Assembly: GCA_030538705.1 (NCBI GenBank) | Contig: JAUNTL010000023.1 | Location: forward strand, 1-35,727 | Reading direction: 5' to 3' | DNA from: Paracoccus sp. (in: a-proteobacteria) | GTDB taxonomy: Bacteria > Pseudomonadota > Alphaproteobacteria > Rhodobacterales > Rhodobacteraceae | DNA length: 35,727 bases | Shown here: piece by piece, positions 14,825-23,279 of the stretch | Layout: each line of letters begins with the position of its first letter | Numbering within the stretch: position 1 is the first letter of the stretch | Position numbers and translations under genes: made by a program | The notes under the pieces: model-generated | What the model was told of the DNA's origin: nothing | What the model saw: the letters and a program-made list of their open reading frames with translations, nothing else | The model's database searches: none

Positions 14825-16693
14825 ATGAAGTTTCTGCATTCGCTGGCTGTTGCCTGCCTTTTGACCCTGCCGGCCACCGGCCCGGCCCTTGCGCAGAACG
14901 ATGCGCCCCCCCCGCCGCGCCCCGAACGGACGGCAGGGGGCGGCGACGTGCCTGCACCCGTGCCCGTGCCGCTGACACATGACCTTGCGGGGCCTTATCT
15001 GGCGGCGCGCACCGCCGCGATCGAGAATGATTTCGAGGCCGCTGCCGATTATTTCCTGCGCGCATTGCGTCAGGATCCGACCTCGCCCTATCTCAATGAC
15101 AGCGTGGTCGTCTCGTTGCTGGCGGCCGGGCAGATTGATCGTGCGGTGGATCTGGCCGGGGATGAGACCATCTTTCGCGGGCCGGGCGCGTCCTCGCGGC
15201 TGATTGATCTGGTGGCGCGGGCGCGTGCGGCCCATACTCAGGACTGGGAGGCGCTGATTGCGCAACTCGACCAGACTGCGGCCGATGACGGCGATGGTTC
15301 GGCCCGGCTGCTGGACGGCATGCTGCGGGCCTGGGCGCTTTTGGGCGAGGGCAAGGCATCCGAGGCCGATGCCGCATTCGCCCGGATGCGGGACATTCCC
15401 GGCACTTCGGGACTGGTCGATTATCACACCGCGCTGGCAAAGGCGCTTGTCGGTGATTTCGAAACGGCGGCCGAGCTTTTGCACAGCGATGTACCCGAGC
15501 AGAACATCATGTCCACCATTGTCGAGGCGCAGGTTCTCGCCCAGCTTGACCGCCGCGACGAGGCCATCGCCCATCTGGAGCAGATCGAAGGTATCGGCAT
15601 CGACGGGGTGGTCGAGGATCTGATCGAACAGCTGCGTTCGGGCGCCGAGATCGAGTTCGACACCGTGCGCGATCCGCGCGACGGCATCGCGCAGGTGTTT
15701 TTGACCTTTGCCACGCTGCTGGCCAGCGACGTCGATCCCAATCCGCTGTCACTGATCCATGCCCGGCTGGCCAGCTATATCGCGCCCGAGATGGTCGATG
15801 CCCGGCTGATGGTCGCGCAGATGCTGCAATCCTTGGGCCAGTTTGACGCGGCCGAGGCCGAGTTCGACCGCCTGCGCGAGGCCGGGGCAATGCGGCCGAC
15901 GGCCGAACTGCTGCGCATAGACGCGCTGGCGCGGGCCGAGCGGGCCGAGGATGCACTGCGTGCCGCGCAGGCGCTGACCGCCGCGCGGCCTGATCTGCCC
16001 GAAGGCTGGATCGCACTGGGTGATATCATGCGCCAGCAGGGCCGCTGGTCCGAGGCCGTCGGGCCCTATGACCGCGCGGTTGACCTGATCGGCATCGAAA
16101 ATACGGATGAGGTCTGGTTCGCGCGCTATGCCCGCGCCATCGCGCTGGAGCGCTCGGGCCAGTTCGACCGCGCTGAAGAGGATCTCAAGGCCGCGCTGGA
16201 GATCCGGCCCGACAATGCGCAGATGCTGAATTATCTGGGCTATTCCTATGTCGATCGCGGCATCAAGATGGACGAGGCGCTTGATCTGATCGAGCGCGCG
16301 GTCGAGTTGTCGCCGAATGATGGCTATATCCTCGATTCGCTGGCATGGGCGCTTTACCGTCTCGGCCGCTATGACGAGGCCGTGGCACCCCAGGAACGCG
16401 CCGTCGCGCAGATGAGCGATGATTCACTGGTCAATGATCATCTGGGCGATATCTATTGGATGGTCGGCCGCAAGCGCGAGGCACAGATCCAGTGGAAGCG
16501 CGCGCTGAGCTTTGGCCCCGAGACCGAAGAGGTGGCCCGCCGCATCCGCGCCAAGCTGGACCGCGGCCTTGATGCGGTTCTGGCCGAGGAGGCCGCGCAT
16601 GGCGGCACCCTGCCGCCCGAGCCGCTGTCCGCGCCGGCCAGCGGAAATGCCGAAACGGCACCGGCCGATGATGGCGGTGCGCCTGCGCAATGA
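14825..16693 (+). CDS. Exported TPR-repeat protein
   Basis: A 622-residue protein. Residues 1-23 are a signal peptide (MKFLHSLAVACLLTLPATGPALA before QN), followed by a Pro-rich stretch. The body is built of tetratricopeptide repeats: AAIENDFEAAADYFLRALRQDPTSP near residues 60-85, and the clearest run around 440-560, with GQFDRAEEDLKAALEIRPDNA, MDEALDLIERAVELSPNDG, GRYDEAVAPQERAVAQ and GRKREAQIQWKRALSFGP. The tail after about 590 is low complexity. TPR proteins serve as protein-binding scaffolds; this type, placed just before ispE, is common in Rhodobacterales, and its partner is unknown. The stop overlaps the ispE start by 4 bases, so the two are coupled. Confidence 0.93.
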   Translation: MKFLHSLAVACLLTLPATGPALAQNDAPPPPRPERTAGGGDVPAPVPVPLTHDLAGPYLAARTAAIENDFEAAADYFLRALRQDPTSPYLNDSVVVSLLAAGQIDRAVDLAGDETIFRGPGASSRLIDLVARARAAHTQDWEALIAQLDQTAADDGDGSARLLDGMLRAWALLGEGKASEADAAFARMRDIPGTSGLVDYHTALAKALVGDFETAAELLHSDVPEQNIMSTIVEAQVLAQLDRRDEAIAHLEQIEGIGIDGVVEDLIEQLRSGAEIEFDTVRDPRDGIAQVFLTFATLLASDVDPNPLSLIHARLASYIAPEMVDARLMVAQMLQSLGQFDAAEAEFDRLREAGAMRPTAELLRIDALARAERAEDALRAAQALTAARPDLPEGWIALGDIMRQQGRWSEAVGPYDRAVDLIGIENTDEVWFARYARAIALERSGQFDRAEEDLKAALEIRPDNAQMLNYLGYSYVDRGIKMDEALDLIERAVELSPNDGYILDSLAWALYRLGRYDEAVAPQERAVAQMSDDSLVNDHLGDIYWMVGRKREAQIQWKRALSFGPETEEVARRIRAKLDRGLDAVLAEEAAHGGTLPPEPLSAPASGNAETAPADDGGAPAQ

Positions 16694-17520
16694 CGCAGAC
16701 CGAAGCCGCGCCCGCCAAGCTGAACCTTGCGCTGCATGTGACCGGCAGGCGCGGCGACGGATACCACCTGATCGATTCACTGGTGGCCTTTGCTGCGGTG
16801 GGGGACGAGGTCGCTTTGGAACCCGGCCCGCTGTCGCTGGAGATCCGCGGGCCTTTCGCGTCCGGGCTTGATGCGGGGCCGGATAACCTGTGTCTGCGCG
16901 CGGCCCGGCTGGCGGGGATGGAGGCCCGGATCACCCTGACCAAATCGCTGCCGGTTGCGGCGGGGATCGGGGGCGGCTCGGCCGATGCGGCGGCGGTTCT
17001 GCGCGGCCTTGGGCGGATGGGCGCGCAACTGCCCGCCGCGCCGCAGGTGCTGGGCGCCGATGTGCCGGTCTGTCTGGCCGGGCGGCCGGCGCGGATGCGC
17101 GGGGTGGGCGAGCTGATCGAGCCGGTTCCGGCGCTGCCCCGGATGTCACTGGTTCTGGTCAACCCCGGTGTTGCGCTGTCCACGCCCGATGTCTTTGGCG
17201 CGCTGACGCAGCGCGATAATCCCGGCCTGCCGCCACTGCCGGATGCTTTCGATCTTGCGGGGCTGGTCGGATATCTGTCTGCCTGCCGCAATGACCTCGA
17301 GGCGCCGGCGATCACGCTTTGTCCGGCGGTTGCCACGGTGCTGCGCGCCCTGCGCGACGAAGGTGCGATGATCGCGCGCATGTCGGGTTCGGGTGCGACC
17401 TGTTTCGGCATTTTCCCCGATGCGGCGGCGGCGGGTCTTGCCGCCTATCGCATCGGGGCCGCATATGAAGGCTGGTGGATCACCGCGACCGGCCTTGCTC
17501 CCCACCCCAAAGAGGTCTGA
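16690..17520 (+). CDS. ispE: 4-diphosphocytidyl-2-C-methyl-D-erythritol kinase
   Basis: Phosphorylates CDP-ME in the non-mevalonate isoprenoid pathway. It has 276 residues, a GHMP-kinase fold. The start region [26 protein letters not shown] contains the substrate-binding Lys and the GYH motif. The ATP-binding loop is [17 protein letters not shown] near residues 88-104, and the third GHMP motif is [14 protein letters not shown] near the C-terminus. The ATG overlaps the TPR gene stop by 4 bases (ATGA); pdxJ starts two bases after its stop. Cytoplasmic. Confidence 0.97.
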   Translation: MTQTEAAPAKLNLALHVTGRRGDGYHLIDSLVAFAAVGDEVALEPGPLSLEIRGPFASGLDAGPDNLCLRAARLAGMEARITLTKSLPVAAGIGGGSADAAAVLRGLGRMGAQLPAAPQVLGADVPVCLAGRPARMRGVGELIEPVPALPRMSLVLVNPGVALSTPDVFGALTQRDNPGLPPLPDAFDLAGLVGYLSACRNDLEAPAITLCPAVATVLRALRDEGAMIARMSGSGATCFGIFPDAAAAGLAAYRIGAAYEGWWITATGLAPHPKEV

Positions 17521-17522
17521 CC

Positions 17523-18257
17523 ATGCTGAGACTGGGCGTCAATATCGACCATGTGGCGACGATCAGAAACGCCCGTGGCACCCCCTGGCCTGACCCGCTG
17601 CGCGCGGCCAGACTGGCCGAGGACGCCGGTGCCGACGGCATTACCGCCCATCTGCGCGAGGATCGCCGCCACATCTCGGACCGCGATATTGATGCGCTGA
17701 TGGCCGGGCTGCGGCTGCCGCTGAATCTGGAAATGGCGGCGACGGCGGAAATGCAGACCATCGCGCTGCGCCACCGTCCCCATGCCGTCTGTCTCGTCCC
17801 CGAACGCCGTGAAGAGCGCACGACCGAGGGCGGTCTGGACGTCGCCGGCAACGAGGCCGCGCTGGCGCGCTATATCGCGCCCTTGCGCGATGCCGGCAGC
17901 CGGGTGTCGCTGTTTATCGGCCACCAGCCCGAACAGATCCGGGCGGCGGCAAGGATCGGTGCGGCGGTGGTCGAACTCCATACCGGCGCCTATTGCGATT
18001 TTGACACCGAGGGCCACACCGCTGAACGCGATGCCGAACTGGCCGCGCTGCGCGAGGGGGCGGCGCTTGCCGCCGATCTGGGGCTGGAGGTTCATGCCGG
18101 GCATGGGCTGACCTTTGATACCGTCGGCCCGATTGCCGCCATCCCGCAGCTGGCCGAGCTGAACATCGGTCATTTCCTGATCGCGGAATCGGTTTTTACC
18201 GGCCTGTCCGGGGCAATCCACGAGATGCGCCGGCGTATGGATGCGGCGCGCCCATGA
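17523..18257 (+). CDS. pdxJ: Pyridoxine 5'-phosphate synthase
   Basis: Condenses 1-deoxyxylulose 5-phosphate with 3-amino-1-hydroxyacetone phosphate to give pyridoxine 5'-phosphate. It has 244 residues, the usual length for this TIM-barrel enzyme. The signature [23 protein letters not shown] opens the protein; [39 protein letters not shown] and [12 protein letters not shown] carry the phosphate- and substrate-binding residues; the C-terminal [15 protein letters not shown] closes the site. The DXP substrate is shared with the isoprenoid pathway of the preceding ispE. The ATG at 17523 is taken because it gives the family start; the stop overlaps the next gene by 4 bases. Confidence 0.98.
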   Translation: MLRLGVNIDHVATIRNARGTPWPDPLRAARLAEDAGADGITAHLREDRRHISDRDIDALMAGLRLPLNLEMAATAEMQTIALRHRPHAVCLVPERREERTTEGGLDVAGNEAALARYIAPLRDAGSRVSLFIGHQPEQIRAAARIGAAVVELHTGAYCDFDTEGHTAERDAELAALREGAALAADLGLEVHAGHGLTFDTVGPIAAIPQLAELNIGHFLIAESVFTGLSGAIHEMRRRMDAARP

Positions 18258-18718
18258 TCCGCGCGGCGCTGTGCCTGCTGGCGTTGGCCGCCCCTGCCGC
18301 CGCCCGGTCCGTCGGCCCCTGCGGCGACTGGACCCGCGCCGAGGCTCTGGCCGAGCCATGGGAACAGTTCTCTGCCACCTATGCCAGTGGCGCGCTGCGG
18401 CTGGCCGTGCTGGACAGCGCCGAGCCGGCGGCGGCGGCGGTGCATCTGCTGATCCTGTCACCCCCCTATGACGAGGCCAATGACCGCCAGTGCCGCGTGG
18501 TTTCGCTGAATGAGGCACAGGCGGATGGCTGGCCCATCGGCTTTTTCGATATGGATTTCGCGGCGCGGGTGGCGGATTACGATCCCGTCAGCGGGCTGGT
18601 GGTGACGATCCCGGCACAGACCTTTGTGCCCGAAACCGGGGGCGGCGCCCCTGCCGCTTTGACCGTCACGATTGACCAGCAGAGCGGTGCGATCTCGGCA
18701 GAGCTTGCGCCGGGATGA
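18254..18718 (+). CDS. Small exported protein of unknown function
   Basis: A 154-residue protein. Residues 1-18 ([18 protein letters not shown]) look like a signal peptide, so it is predicted periplasmic. Two cysteines (GPCGDW near residue 23 and DRQCRVV near 78) could form a disulfide. The rest shows alternating strand-like stretches ([50 protein letters not shown]). I do not recognise the family. Its ATG overlaps the pdxJ stop by 4 bases, so it is translated in that operon, in the place where I recall another membrane-protein gene in relatives. Confidence 0.8.
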   Translation: MIRAALCLLALAAPAAARSVGPCGDWTRAEALAEPWEQFSATYASGALRLAVLDSAEPAAAAVHLLILSPPYDEANDRQCRVVSLNEAQADGWPIGFFDMDFAARVADYDPVSGLVVTIPAQTFVPETGGGAPAALTVTIDQQSGAISAELAPG

Positions 18719-18884
18719 GGGTTACCCGGTTTTTGATCCGGCCGGTGGTCATGATGGTCATGCCGGCGATGACGGCCAGGCCCGGGACCGGCCGCCGCGT
18801 GATCGCCGGCGCCGCACCTTCGGGCCTGGGTGGGGCAATGGGCGAAATGCATCGCGGTGAGGGCCGGACGCAAAAGGTTATCGC

Positions 18885-19295
18885 ATGAGTTTTGTTCCGG
18901 TCCCTTATGATTCGTTAAACCCGCGCCAGCGGGAAATATATAATTTTCAAAAGATTGCCGCCCGGCTGGCAGATTATGGCTTTAACTGCCTGTGGCTTAG
19001 CGATGACTGGCAGGGTGCCGATTTTCTGGCCTGCCATATCGACGGCAAGACGGTGCTGCGTGTCCAGCTGAAAAGTCGCCTGACCCTGGACAGGAAATAT
19101 ATCGGGAAAGAGATTTTTATCGCCTTTCGGCAGGGAGAGGAATTTTTCATCTATCCGCATGATGGTCTTTTGGACGAAGCAGTGACAGGGGGTTATCTGA
19201 AGGTGGACAAACCTCATTGGGCTGTGAATGGTTACTGGCACAGGGCTGTGCCACCCGCATGGGCGGGCGGCTATCTGTCATCGTTCAAGGTCTGA
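18885..19295 (+). CDS. AT-rich hypothetical protein with a PD-(D/E)XK nuclease-like motif
   Basis: A 136-residue protein with no signal peptide. The opening SLNPRQREIYNFQKIAARLADYGFNCLWLSDDWQGADF is followed by DGKTVLRVQLKSRLTLDRKY. Asp46, Gln61 and Lys63 (GAD...VQLK), with Glu17 in the first helix, match the E...D...QxK spacing of the restriction-endonuclease-like fold. I recall proteins with the same FQK...SDDWQGADF...VQLK pattern in many bacteria without a proven function. By count several lines of this gene have 42-48% G+C, against about two thirds for the neighbours, and the codon use differs, so it is probably a recent arrival. It lies between the pdxJ operon and acpS, with only 3 bases before the acpS start. 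The ribosome site AAAAGG is weakly placed. The motif is seen; the nuclease activity is inference. Confidence 0.8.
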   Translation: MSFVPVPYDSLNPRQREIYNFQKIAARLADYGFNCLWLSDDWQGADFLACHIDGKTVLRVQLKSRLTLDRKYIGKEIFIAFRQGEEFFIYPHDGLLDEAVTGGYLKVDKPHWAVNGYWHRAVPPAWAGGYLSSFKV

Positions 19296-19298
19296 ACC

Positions 19299-19718
19299 AT
19301 GATCCTCGGCATTGGCACTGATCTTTGCAATATCGACCGCATCGCCGCCGTTCTGGACCGTCATGGCGACCGCTTTCGCAACCGCGTCTTTACCGAGCGC
19401 GAGCTGTCGCGCGCCCGCGCCCGCCCGCATGAGGCCGCGACGCTGGCCAAGCGATGGGCCGCGAAAGAGGCCTGTTCCAAGGCGCTTGGCACCGGGCTGC
19501 GCATGGGGATTGCCTGGCGCGACATGGCGGTCTCTAATCTGGCGACCGGCCAGCCGGTCATGGCGCTGACAGGCTGGGCGGCGGCGCGGCTGGCGGCGAT
19601 GACGCCCCCCGGACATCACGCCCTGATCCATGTCACGCTGACCGATGATCACCCATGGGCACAGGCTTTTGTGGTGATCGAGGCGCTGCCGGCCGGCAGT
19701 CAGATTGCTGAGCGATAG
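19299..19718 (+). CDS. acpS: Holo-[acyl-carrier-protein] synthase
   Basis: Moves the 4'-phosphopantetheine arm from CoA to apo-ACP for fatty acid synthesis. It has 139 residues, the usual size of the trimeric AcpS type. Mg-binding Asp8 lies in [13 protein letters not shown], Glu57 in [18 protein letters not shown], and the C-terminal half has the [22 protein letters not shown] strands. It starts 3 bases after the AT-rich gene. In relatives it sits between pdxJ and lepB; here lepB is about 6 kb away on the other strand. Confidence 0.97.
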   Translation: MILGIGTDLCNIDRIAAVLDRHGDRFRNRVFTERELSRARARPHEAATLAKRWAAKEACSKALGTGLRMGIAWRDMAVSNLATGQPVMALTGWAAARLAAMTPPGHHALIHVTLTDDHPWAQAFVVIEALPAGSQIAER

Positions 19719-19893
19719 GTTTCCCGTCGCCGGATAAGACGGATCTCTGCCGATCCCGGCCCCGTCCCCGCGCGGTGGTCCTGCCGGCGAACGGTCCCGT
19801 GCGGGCCGGCCTGGGTGCGCATTACCATGCCCCGCGCGCCCGGCGGCCGGTTTGCTGACCAGAAGGCGGGGGTGACCGGCAGGCCCATCCCGC

Positions 19894-20805
19894 CTATGGC
19901 CCTGCTGCCCGCCGTCTCGCCCGGGCCGAATGGATCAGCGCCCATGAATAGAGGATCAGCGCCGCCCAGATCAACGGGAAGGCGATGACCTTGGCGCCGC
20001 CAAAAGGTTCGCCGAACAGCCAGACCGCGACGATAAAGACCATGGTGGGCGTGATGTATTGCAAGATCCCGATGGTCGAAAGCCGCAGCAGCTTGGCGGC
20101 ATTGGCATAAAGCATCAGCGGAATCGCCGTTACCGGCCCGCAGCCGATCAGCAGCAGCGTATCGGACCAGTTCGTGCCGAAATGGCCGGCCTGCTGCATA
20201 TGCAGCCAGATGACATAGCCAAGCGCGGGCAGAAACAGCAGCATCACCTCCAGCGTGAAGCCCTGATTTGGTCCCAGCGGCAGGCTGCGCTTGAAAAAGG
20301 CATAAAAACCCCAGCTCAGCGTCAGGCCGACGCTGACAAGGGGCAGGCTGCCTGATTCAACCGTCAGCACCACCACCGCCAGCGCCGCCAGCGCGACGGC
20401 CGCCAGTTGCAGCCGGCCCAGCCTTTCCCCCAGCAGCAAGGCCGCCAGCCCGACCGAGAACAGCGGGTTGATGTAATAGCCAAGCGCCGCCTCGATCGCG
20501 TGGTCATTGGTGATCGCCCAGACATAGATCAGCCAGTTTACCGTGATCAGCGACGCCGTCAGCATGGCCATCGCCAGCAGGCGCGGGCGGCGCAGCGCGG
20601 CGCGCAGATCGTCTGTCCGGCGGTTCCAGATCAGCACCGCGCCGGCAATCGGCAGCGACCAGATGACGCGATGCGCGATGACCTCGGTGGGGGGGATATG
20701 CGCCAGCGCCTTCATATAGATCGGCATGATGCCCCACATCACATAGGTGCAGAGCGCATAGGCATAGCCAAGTGGCGAATCGCTGATCTGGGCGGGGCGT
20801 GACAT
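19894..20805 (-). CDS. rarD: RarD/EamA-family transporter
   Basis: A 303-residue inner-membrane protein with about ten hydrophobic helices. The motifs GYAYALCTYVMWGIMPIYMKAL, EVIAHRVIWSLPI, NWLIYVWAITNDHAIEAALGYYINPL and LGERLGRLQ are those of RarD within the drug/metabolite exporter superfamily. The substrate is not known; the original RarD was tied to chloramphenicol sensitivity. ATG 20805 is chosen because it gives the normal N-terminus; the frame could start ten codons earlier at a TTG, which I doubt. Convergent with acpS, with 175 bases between the stops in which I see no clear terminator. Confidence 0.93.
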   Translation of the reverse strand: MSRPAQISDSPLGYAYALCTYVMWGIMPIYMKALAHIPPTEVIAHRVIWSLPIAGAVLIWNRRTDDLRAALRRPRLLAMAMLTASLITVNWLIYVWAITNDHAIEAALGYYINPLFSVGLAALLLGERLGRLQLAAVALAALAVVVLTVESGSLPLVSVGLTLSWGFYAFFKRSLPLGPNQGFTLEVMLLFLPALGYVIWLHMQQAGHFGTNWSDTLLLIGCGPVTAIPLMLYANAAKLLRLSTIGILQYITPTMVFIVAVWLFGEPFGGAKVIAFPLIWAALILYSWALIHSARARRRAAGP

Positions 20806-20977
20806 GGGCCGGACCCTACCCGCGCGCGCGCTCAAAGGGCAGGGGGGATTTTCGCCGGTCAGGTCCGGGTTTCGGCGGCTTTATACCGATGCGGGAATGC
20901 GCTGTTGCGCCCATCCATATGCCGGCGCCCAATGGGCGCGGGCGGCGGCCTTGCTGCCCCTGAACGGAGTATGAAGA

Positions 20978-21397
20978 ATGTTCGCACTCACTTCTTATCC
21001 CCGGATGTGGCCGCTGGCAGCAATGATCCTGGCCGCGCTGACGGCCGCAGGCAGTGCCACCGCGCAGGGTGCGGCCGGCAGCGATATCATGGTGATCACC
21101 GCACAGAATCAGCTTGGCGTTCTGGAATATTGCGAGGGTGAGGGGCATATCGACGCCGAAGCCTCTGCCATTCAGCGCCGCATCATCGCGCAGATGCCGG
21201 CCCCTGACCGCGCGACCGCCGCTGACGCCAAAGCCGCCCATGCGCAGGGCAGAAAGGGCGTGGTTGCCGGTCCCGGCGTGACCATGCCGCTGAACGAGGC
21301 CGCACGGCGGCAGGATCTGGATGAGGCGGCGCTGTGCGGCCAGATCAGCGCATTGGTCAGGCAGGCCGGCGCCGATCCGGCGGCCGGGACCCCGTGA
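20978..21397 (+). CDS. Small secreted helical protein (resembles the 'pore-forming ESAT-6 family' annotation)
   Basis: A 139-residue protein starting at ATG 20978 behind GGAG. The N-terminus up to about residue 30 (ending SATAQ) is a signal peptide. The mature part is mostly helical, with two cysteines (LEYCEGEGHID and AALCGQISAL) probably joined as a disulfide between the first and last helix. I recall Rhodobacterales proteins with the same AQNQLGVLxYCxxEGHID and LCGQ pattern carrying the label pore-forming ESAT-6 family; that label rests on distant similarity and does not show a secretion-system effector. Divergent from rarD with 172 bases between starts. The C-terminus is Ala-rich. Confidence 0.72.
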   Translation: MFALTSYPRMWPLAAMILAALTAAGSATAQGAAGSDIMVITAQNQLGVLEYCEGEGHIDAEASAIQRRIIAQMPAPDRATAADAKAAHAQGRKGVVAGPGVTMPLNEAARRQDLDEAALCGQISALVRQAGADPAAGTP

Positions 21398-21488
21398 CCG
21401 CCGCGGCACCTGAAAGCCGCGCGTCCTGCGGGTGCCATATTCGCAGTTGCCGAAGGTATCCGGGAATTCGCCCCCGCGCCGCCCGGCC

Positions 21489-21524
21489 GGGGCAGATTTT
21501 ACGGGTCGGCAACACCGGTCCGGG
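21489..21524 (+). repeat. 36-bp direct repeat, copy 1
   Basis: Begins GGGGCAGATTTTACGGG and ends AACACCGGTCCGGG. It matches 21593-21628 at 35 of 36 positions; the difference is T at 21506 for C. The copies are 104 bases apart start to start. The core contains ACCGGT, a 6-bp palindrome. Confidence 0.75.
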
Positions 21525-21592
21525 TCAAGCGGGGGTGGGGTTGACGCACCGAGCATCCCGCATCGTCGCCTCGCTGCCCGTCATGCCCGCCG

Positions 21593-21628
21593 GGGGCAGA
21601 TTTTACGGGCCGGCAACACCGGTCCGGG
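21593..21628 (+). repeat. 36-bp direct repeat, copy 2
   Basis: Second copy of the repeat at 21489-21524, one mismatch. The flanks of the two copies are unrelated apart from a short CCCGCC-like stretch before each. It lies between a convergent gene pair and may be a dispersed genomic repeat. Confidence 0.75.
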
Positions 21629-21700
21629 CCGTGCCGCGCGGATTTCCTGCCTGCGTCACCCCGGTTGCAGCAGGGCCGGTATCCATCTGAAATTTATGTG

Positions 21701-21729
21701 AAAACCCGCCCGGATTGCGCCGGGCGGGT
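21701..21729 (-). terminator. Rho-independent terminator of the slipin gene
   Basis: On the minus strand a perfect 10-bp stem (arms 21720-21729 and 21704-21713, ACCCGCCCGG with CCGGGCGGGT) with a 6-base loop is followed directly by TTTT and an AT-rich stretch. It begins 6 bases after the slipin stop codon. Confidence 0.85.
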
Positions 21730-21734
21730 CGGGT

Positions 21735-22874
21735 TCAGTCACGCAGCCTGACCAGATCGGTCAGCAGCCCCTCGGTTCCGTTATGGACCGTCAGGCGCGC
21801 CACCTTTCCGGCCAGCTGCAAAAGCGCCTCAAGCTCTTTCAGCCGCAGCATGACCGGATTGTCGGTCATGACCTTGGCCGCGTTCAGCAGCGCACGCGTC
21901 GCATCGGCCTCGTCGCGCCGGCGGATCACATTGGCCTCGGCCTCTTTCTGCGCCGCGACGACGCGGTTCAGGATCTCGCGCATCTCGCCCGGCAGGACCA
22001 CGTCCTTGAGTGCGATCTGCCCGACCTCGACCCCGGCCGCGGCCATCTCGCTGCGGACGGCCGCCGCCGCCTCGGCGTCAACAGACACCTTGTCGGCCAG
22101 CAACTCGTCCAGCGTCACCGCCCCGAGGGTGCGGCGAAAGGCAAGTTGCAGCGCCCGGTGCAGGGCCTCGTCGAAATCCTTCAGCTCGGTCACGGCGCGC
22201 AGGGCATCCGTCACCCGGTAATCCGCCGACAGGTTGACCCGCAGCGTCACCCGGTCCTTGGTCAGGATTTCCTGCCCGGATACGTCGCGGGTGCGCCAAC
22301 GGGTATCGACCAGACGGAGCGCGCGCTTGCGCCCGTCCTCCCAGAACCGGTGCAGCCCGGCGCCAAGCAGCACCGGCGCGGCGCCATCCACGGACAAAAG
22401 CCCCAGATGGCCGTCCGGCACTTCGGCCGAATAGATCCCCGACATCAGCCTGTGCCGTGCAAGGCGCCGCGCCAGTTCCGGCGCGACCGTTGCCGCCGCG
22501 TCCAGATCCAGCCGCTCGACCGTCCACGGACCGGCGGCCGTCCACAGAACCATGCGCATCCCCGGTTGCAGGGTCGCATAAGGCTGGCCGTCGCGCAGGA
22601 TGATCGCCGCCTGATCGGTGCCGGTCCTGACCTCGGTCAGATGGGCGGCAGCAAGGTCAGGGCGTTCACGCAACAGCGCCGATTCGTATTGCGAGGCGAA
22701 TTGCGGATGGATCATGCTGTGGGTTTCAAAGGTCAGCTCCTGCCGCTTGGGCAGGCTGTGACGGCCGGGTCCGAGGATGGCGTCAAAGCGTCCGTTGCGC
22801 AAAACCAGAACGCGTTCGGATTCGGTGACGGTCAGAACCGTATAGCCCAGAAATTTTTCCAACAATTCAAGCAT
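21735..22874 (-). CDS. Slipin-family SPFH-domain protein
   Basis: A 379-residue protein from ATG 22874, behind AGGAAAG. The SPFH/band-7 domain spans about residues 150-310 (VPDGHLGLLSVDGAAPVLLGAGLHRFW ... RVTLRVNLSADYRVTDALRAV ... FRRTLGAVTLDELLADK), followed by the coiled region with VLPGEMREILNRVVAAQKEAEANVIRRRDEADATRALLNAAKVM that is diagnostic of slipins and stomatins. The first 40 residues carry a second, related stretch (SERVLVLRNGRFDAILGPGRHSLP), so the protein looks internally duplicated. It lacks the usual N-terminal membrane anchor. Such proteins organise membrane microdomains and often partner a NfeD protease-like protein, which is not seen here. It is a single-gene unit with its own terminator. 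Confidence 0.93.
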   Translation of the reverse strand: MLELLEKFLGYTVLTVTESERVLVLRNGRFDAILGPGRHSLPKRQELTFETHSMIHPQFASQYESALLRERPDLAAAHLTEVRTGTDQAAIILRDGQPYATLQPGMRMVLWTAAGPWTVERLDLDAAATVAPELARRLARHRLMSGIYSAEVPDGHLGLLSVDGAAPVLLGAGLHRFWEDGRKRALRLVDTRWRTRDVSGQEILTKDRVTLRVNLSADYRVTDALRAVTELKDFDEALHRALQLAFRRTLGAVTLDELLADKVSVDAEAAAAVRSEMAAAGVEVGQIALKDVVLPGEMREILNRVVAAQKEAEANVIRRRDEADATRALLNAAKVMTDNPVMLRLKELEALLQLAGKVARLTVHNGTEGLLTDLVRLRD

Positions 22875-23205
22875 GATCTTTCCTTTCGTCTCTGCCTGTT
22901 CCTTTCGGGTGCTGCCCATCCGGGCCGGGTTATGGCCCCGTTTCGGGGGCGGTGAGAGTGCCGGGACCGGGCCTTTCCCGGCAGAAGTGCGGACCCTTGG
23001 CGAGCGGTGCCGGGACCCCTGGCACCCGCCGCGCCAAAGGCTGCGCCGGGGAACCGGGGGCGTCGTCACGTCATCCTCGGGCCGGCGCTCTGCCGGTGCC
23101 TCGGGCCGGGTTTCCTGCCTTGCGGCAAGGCCGCCGCCCCTTGGCGGTCCGGCCCCGGACACCCATTGATCGTTACCGCTTTTTCAGGCGGATGGCTCTA
23201 CATGC
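22875..23205. other. Intergenic leader/promoter region of slipin, two dyads, no gene
   Basis: This stretch of about 330 bases holds the slipin leader. Two dyads are visible: TGCCGGGA 22959-22966 with TCCCGGCA 22976-22983 (9-base loop), and the 15-base palindrome GCCTTGCGGCAAGGC at 23117-23131. No coding frame with a convincing start was found. Confidence 0.5.
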
Positions 23206-23278
23206 CATTGACAGCGGGACTCGAACCCGCAACCCACAGATGAGAAATCTGCTACTCTACCGATTGAGTTATGTCTTT
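23206..23278 (-). tRNA. tRNA-like gene, possible tRNA-Arg (anticodon UCU), 5' acceptor mismatched
   Basis: Read on the minus strand the 73 bases fold as a cloverleaf. The D arm is ACTC/GAGT with AATCGGTA in the loop; the anticodon stem is GCAGA/TCTGT with loop TTTCTCA; the variable loop is GGGTT; the T arm is GCGGG/CCCGC with loop TTCGAGT. The acceptor pairs GACA with TGTC, but its outer part (AAA against AAT) has two mismatches. The loop gives anticodon UCU, though base 37 would be C where A or G is usual. No CCA is encoded. It could be a diverged or decaying tRNA. Its 5' end lies one base from the neighbouring tRNA-like gene. Confidence 0.55.
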
Positions 23279-23279
23279 G

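Larger units (their letters stand above)
21398..21700. other. Intergenic stretch with a two-copy 36-bp repeat
   Basis: About 300 bases between the small secreted protein and the slipin terminator contain no supported gene. The only structure seen is a pair of direct 36-bp repeats (listed separately). Frames that stay open here have no start with a ribosome site and look unlike coding sequence. Confidence 0.5.

Noticed and set aside
21783-22955. 390-codon plus-strand frame over slipin
   Set aside because: It is the antisense shadow of the slipin gene, whose SPFH motifs and terminator fix the real strand.
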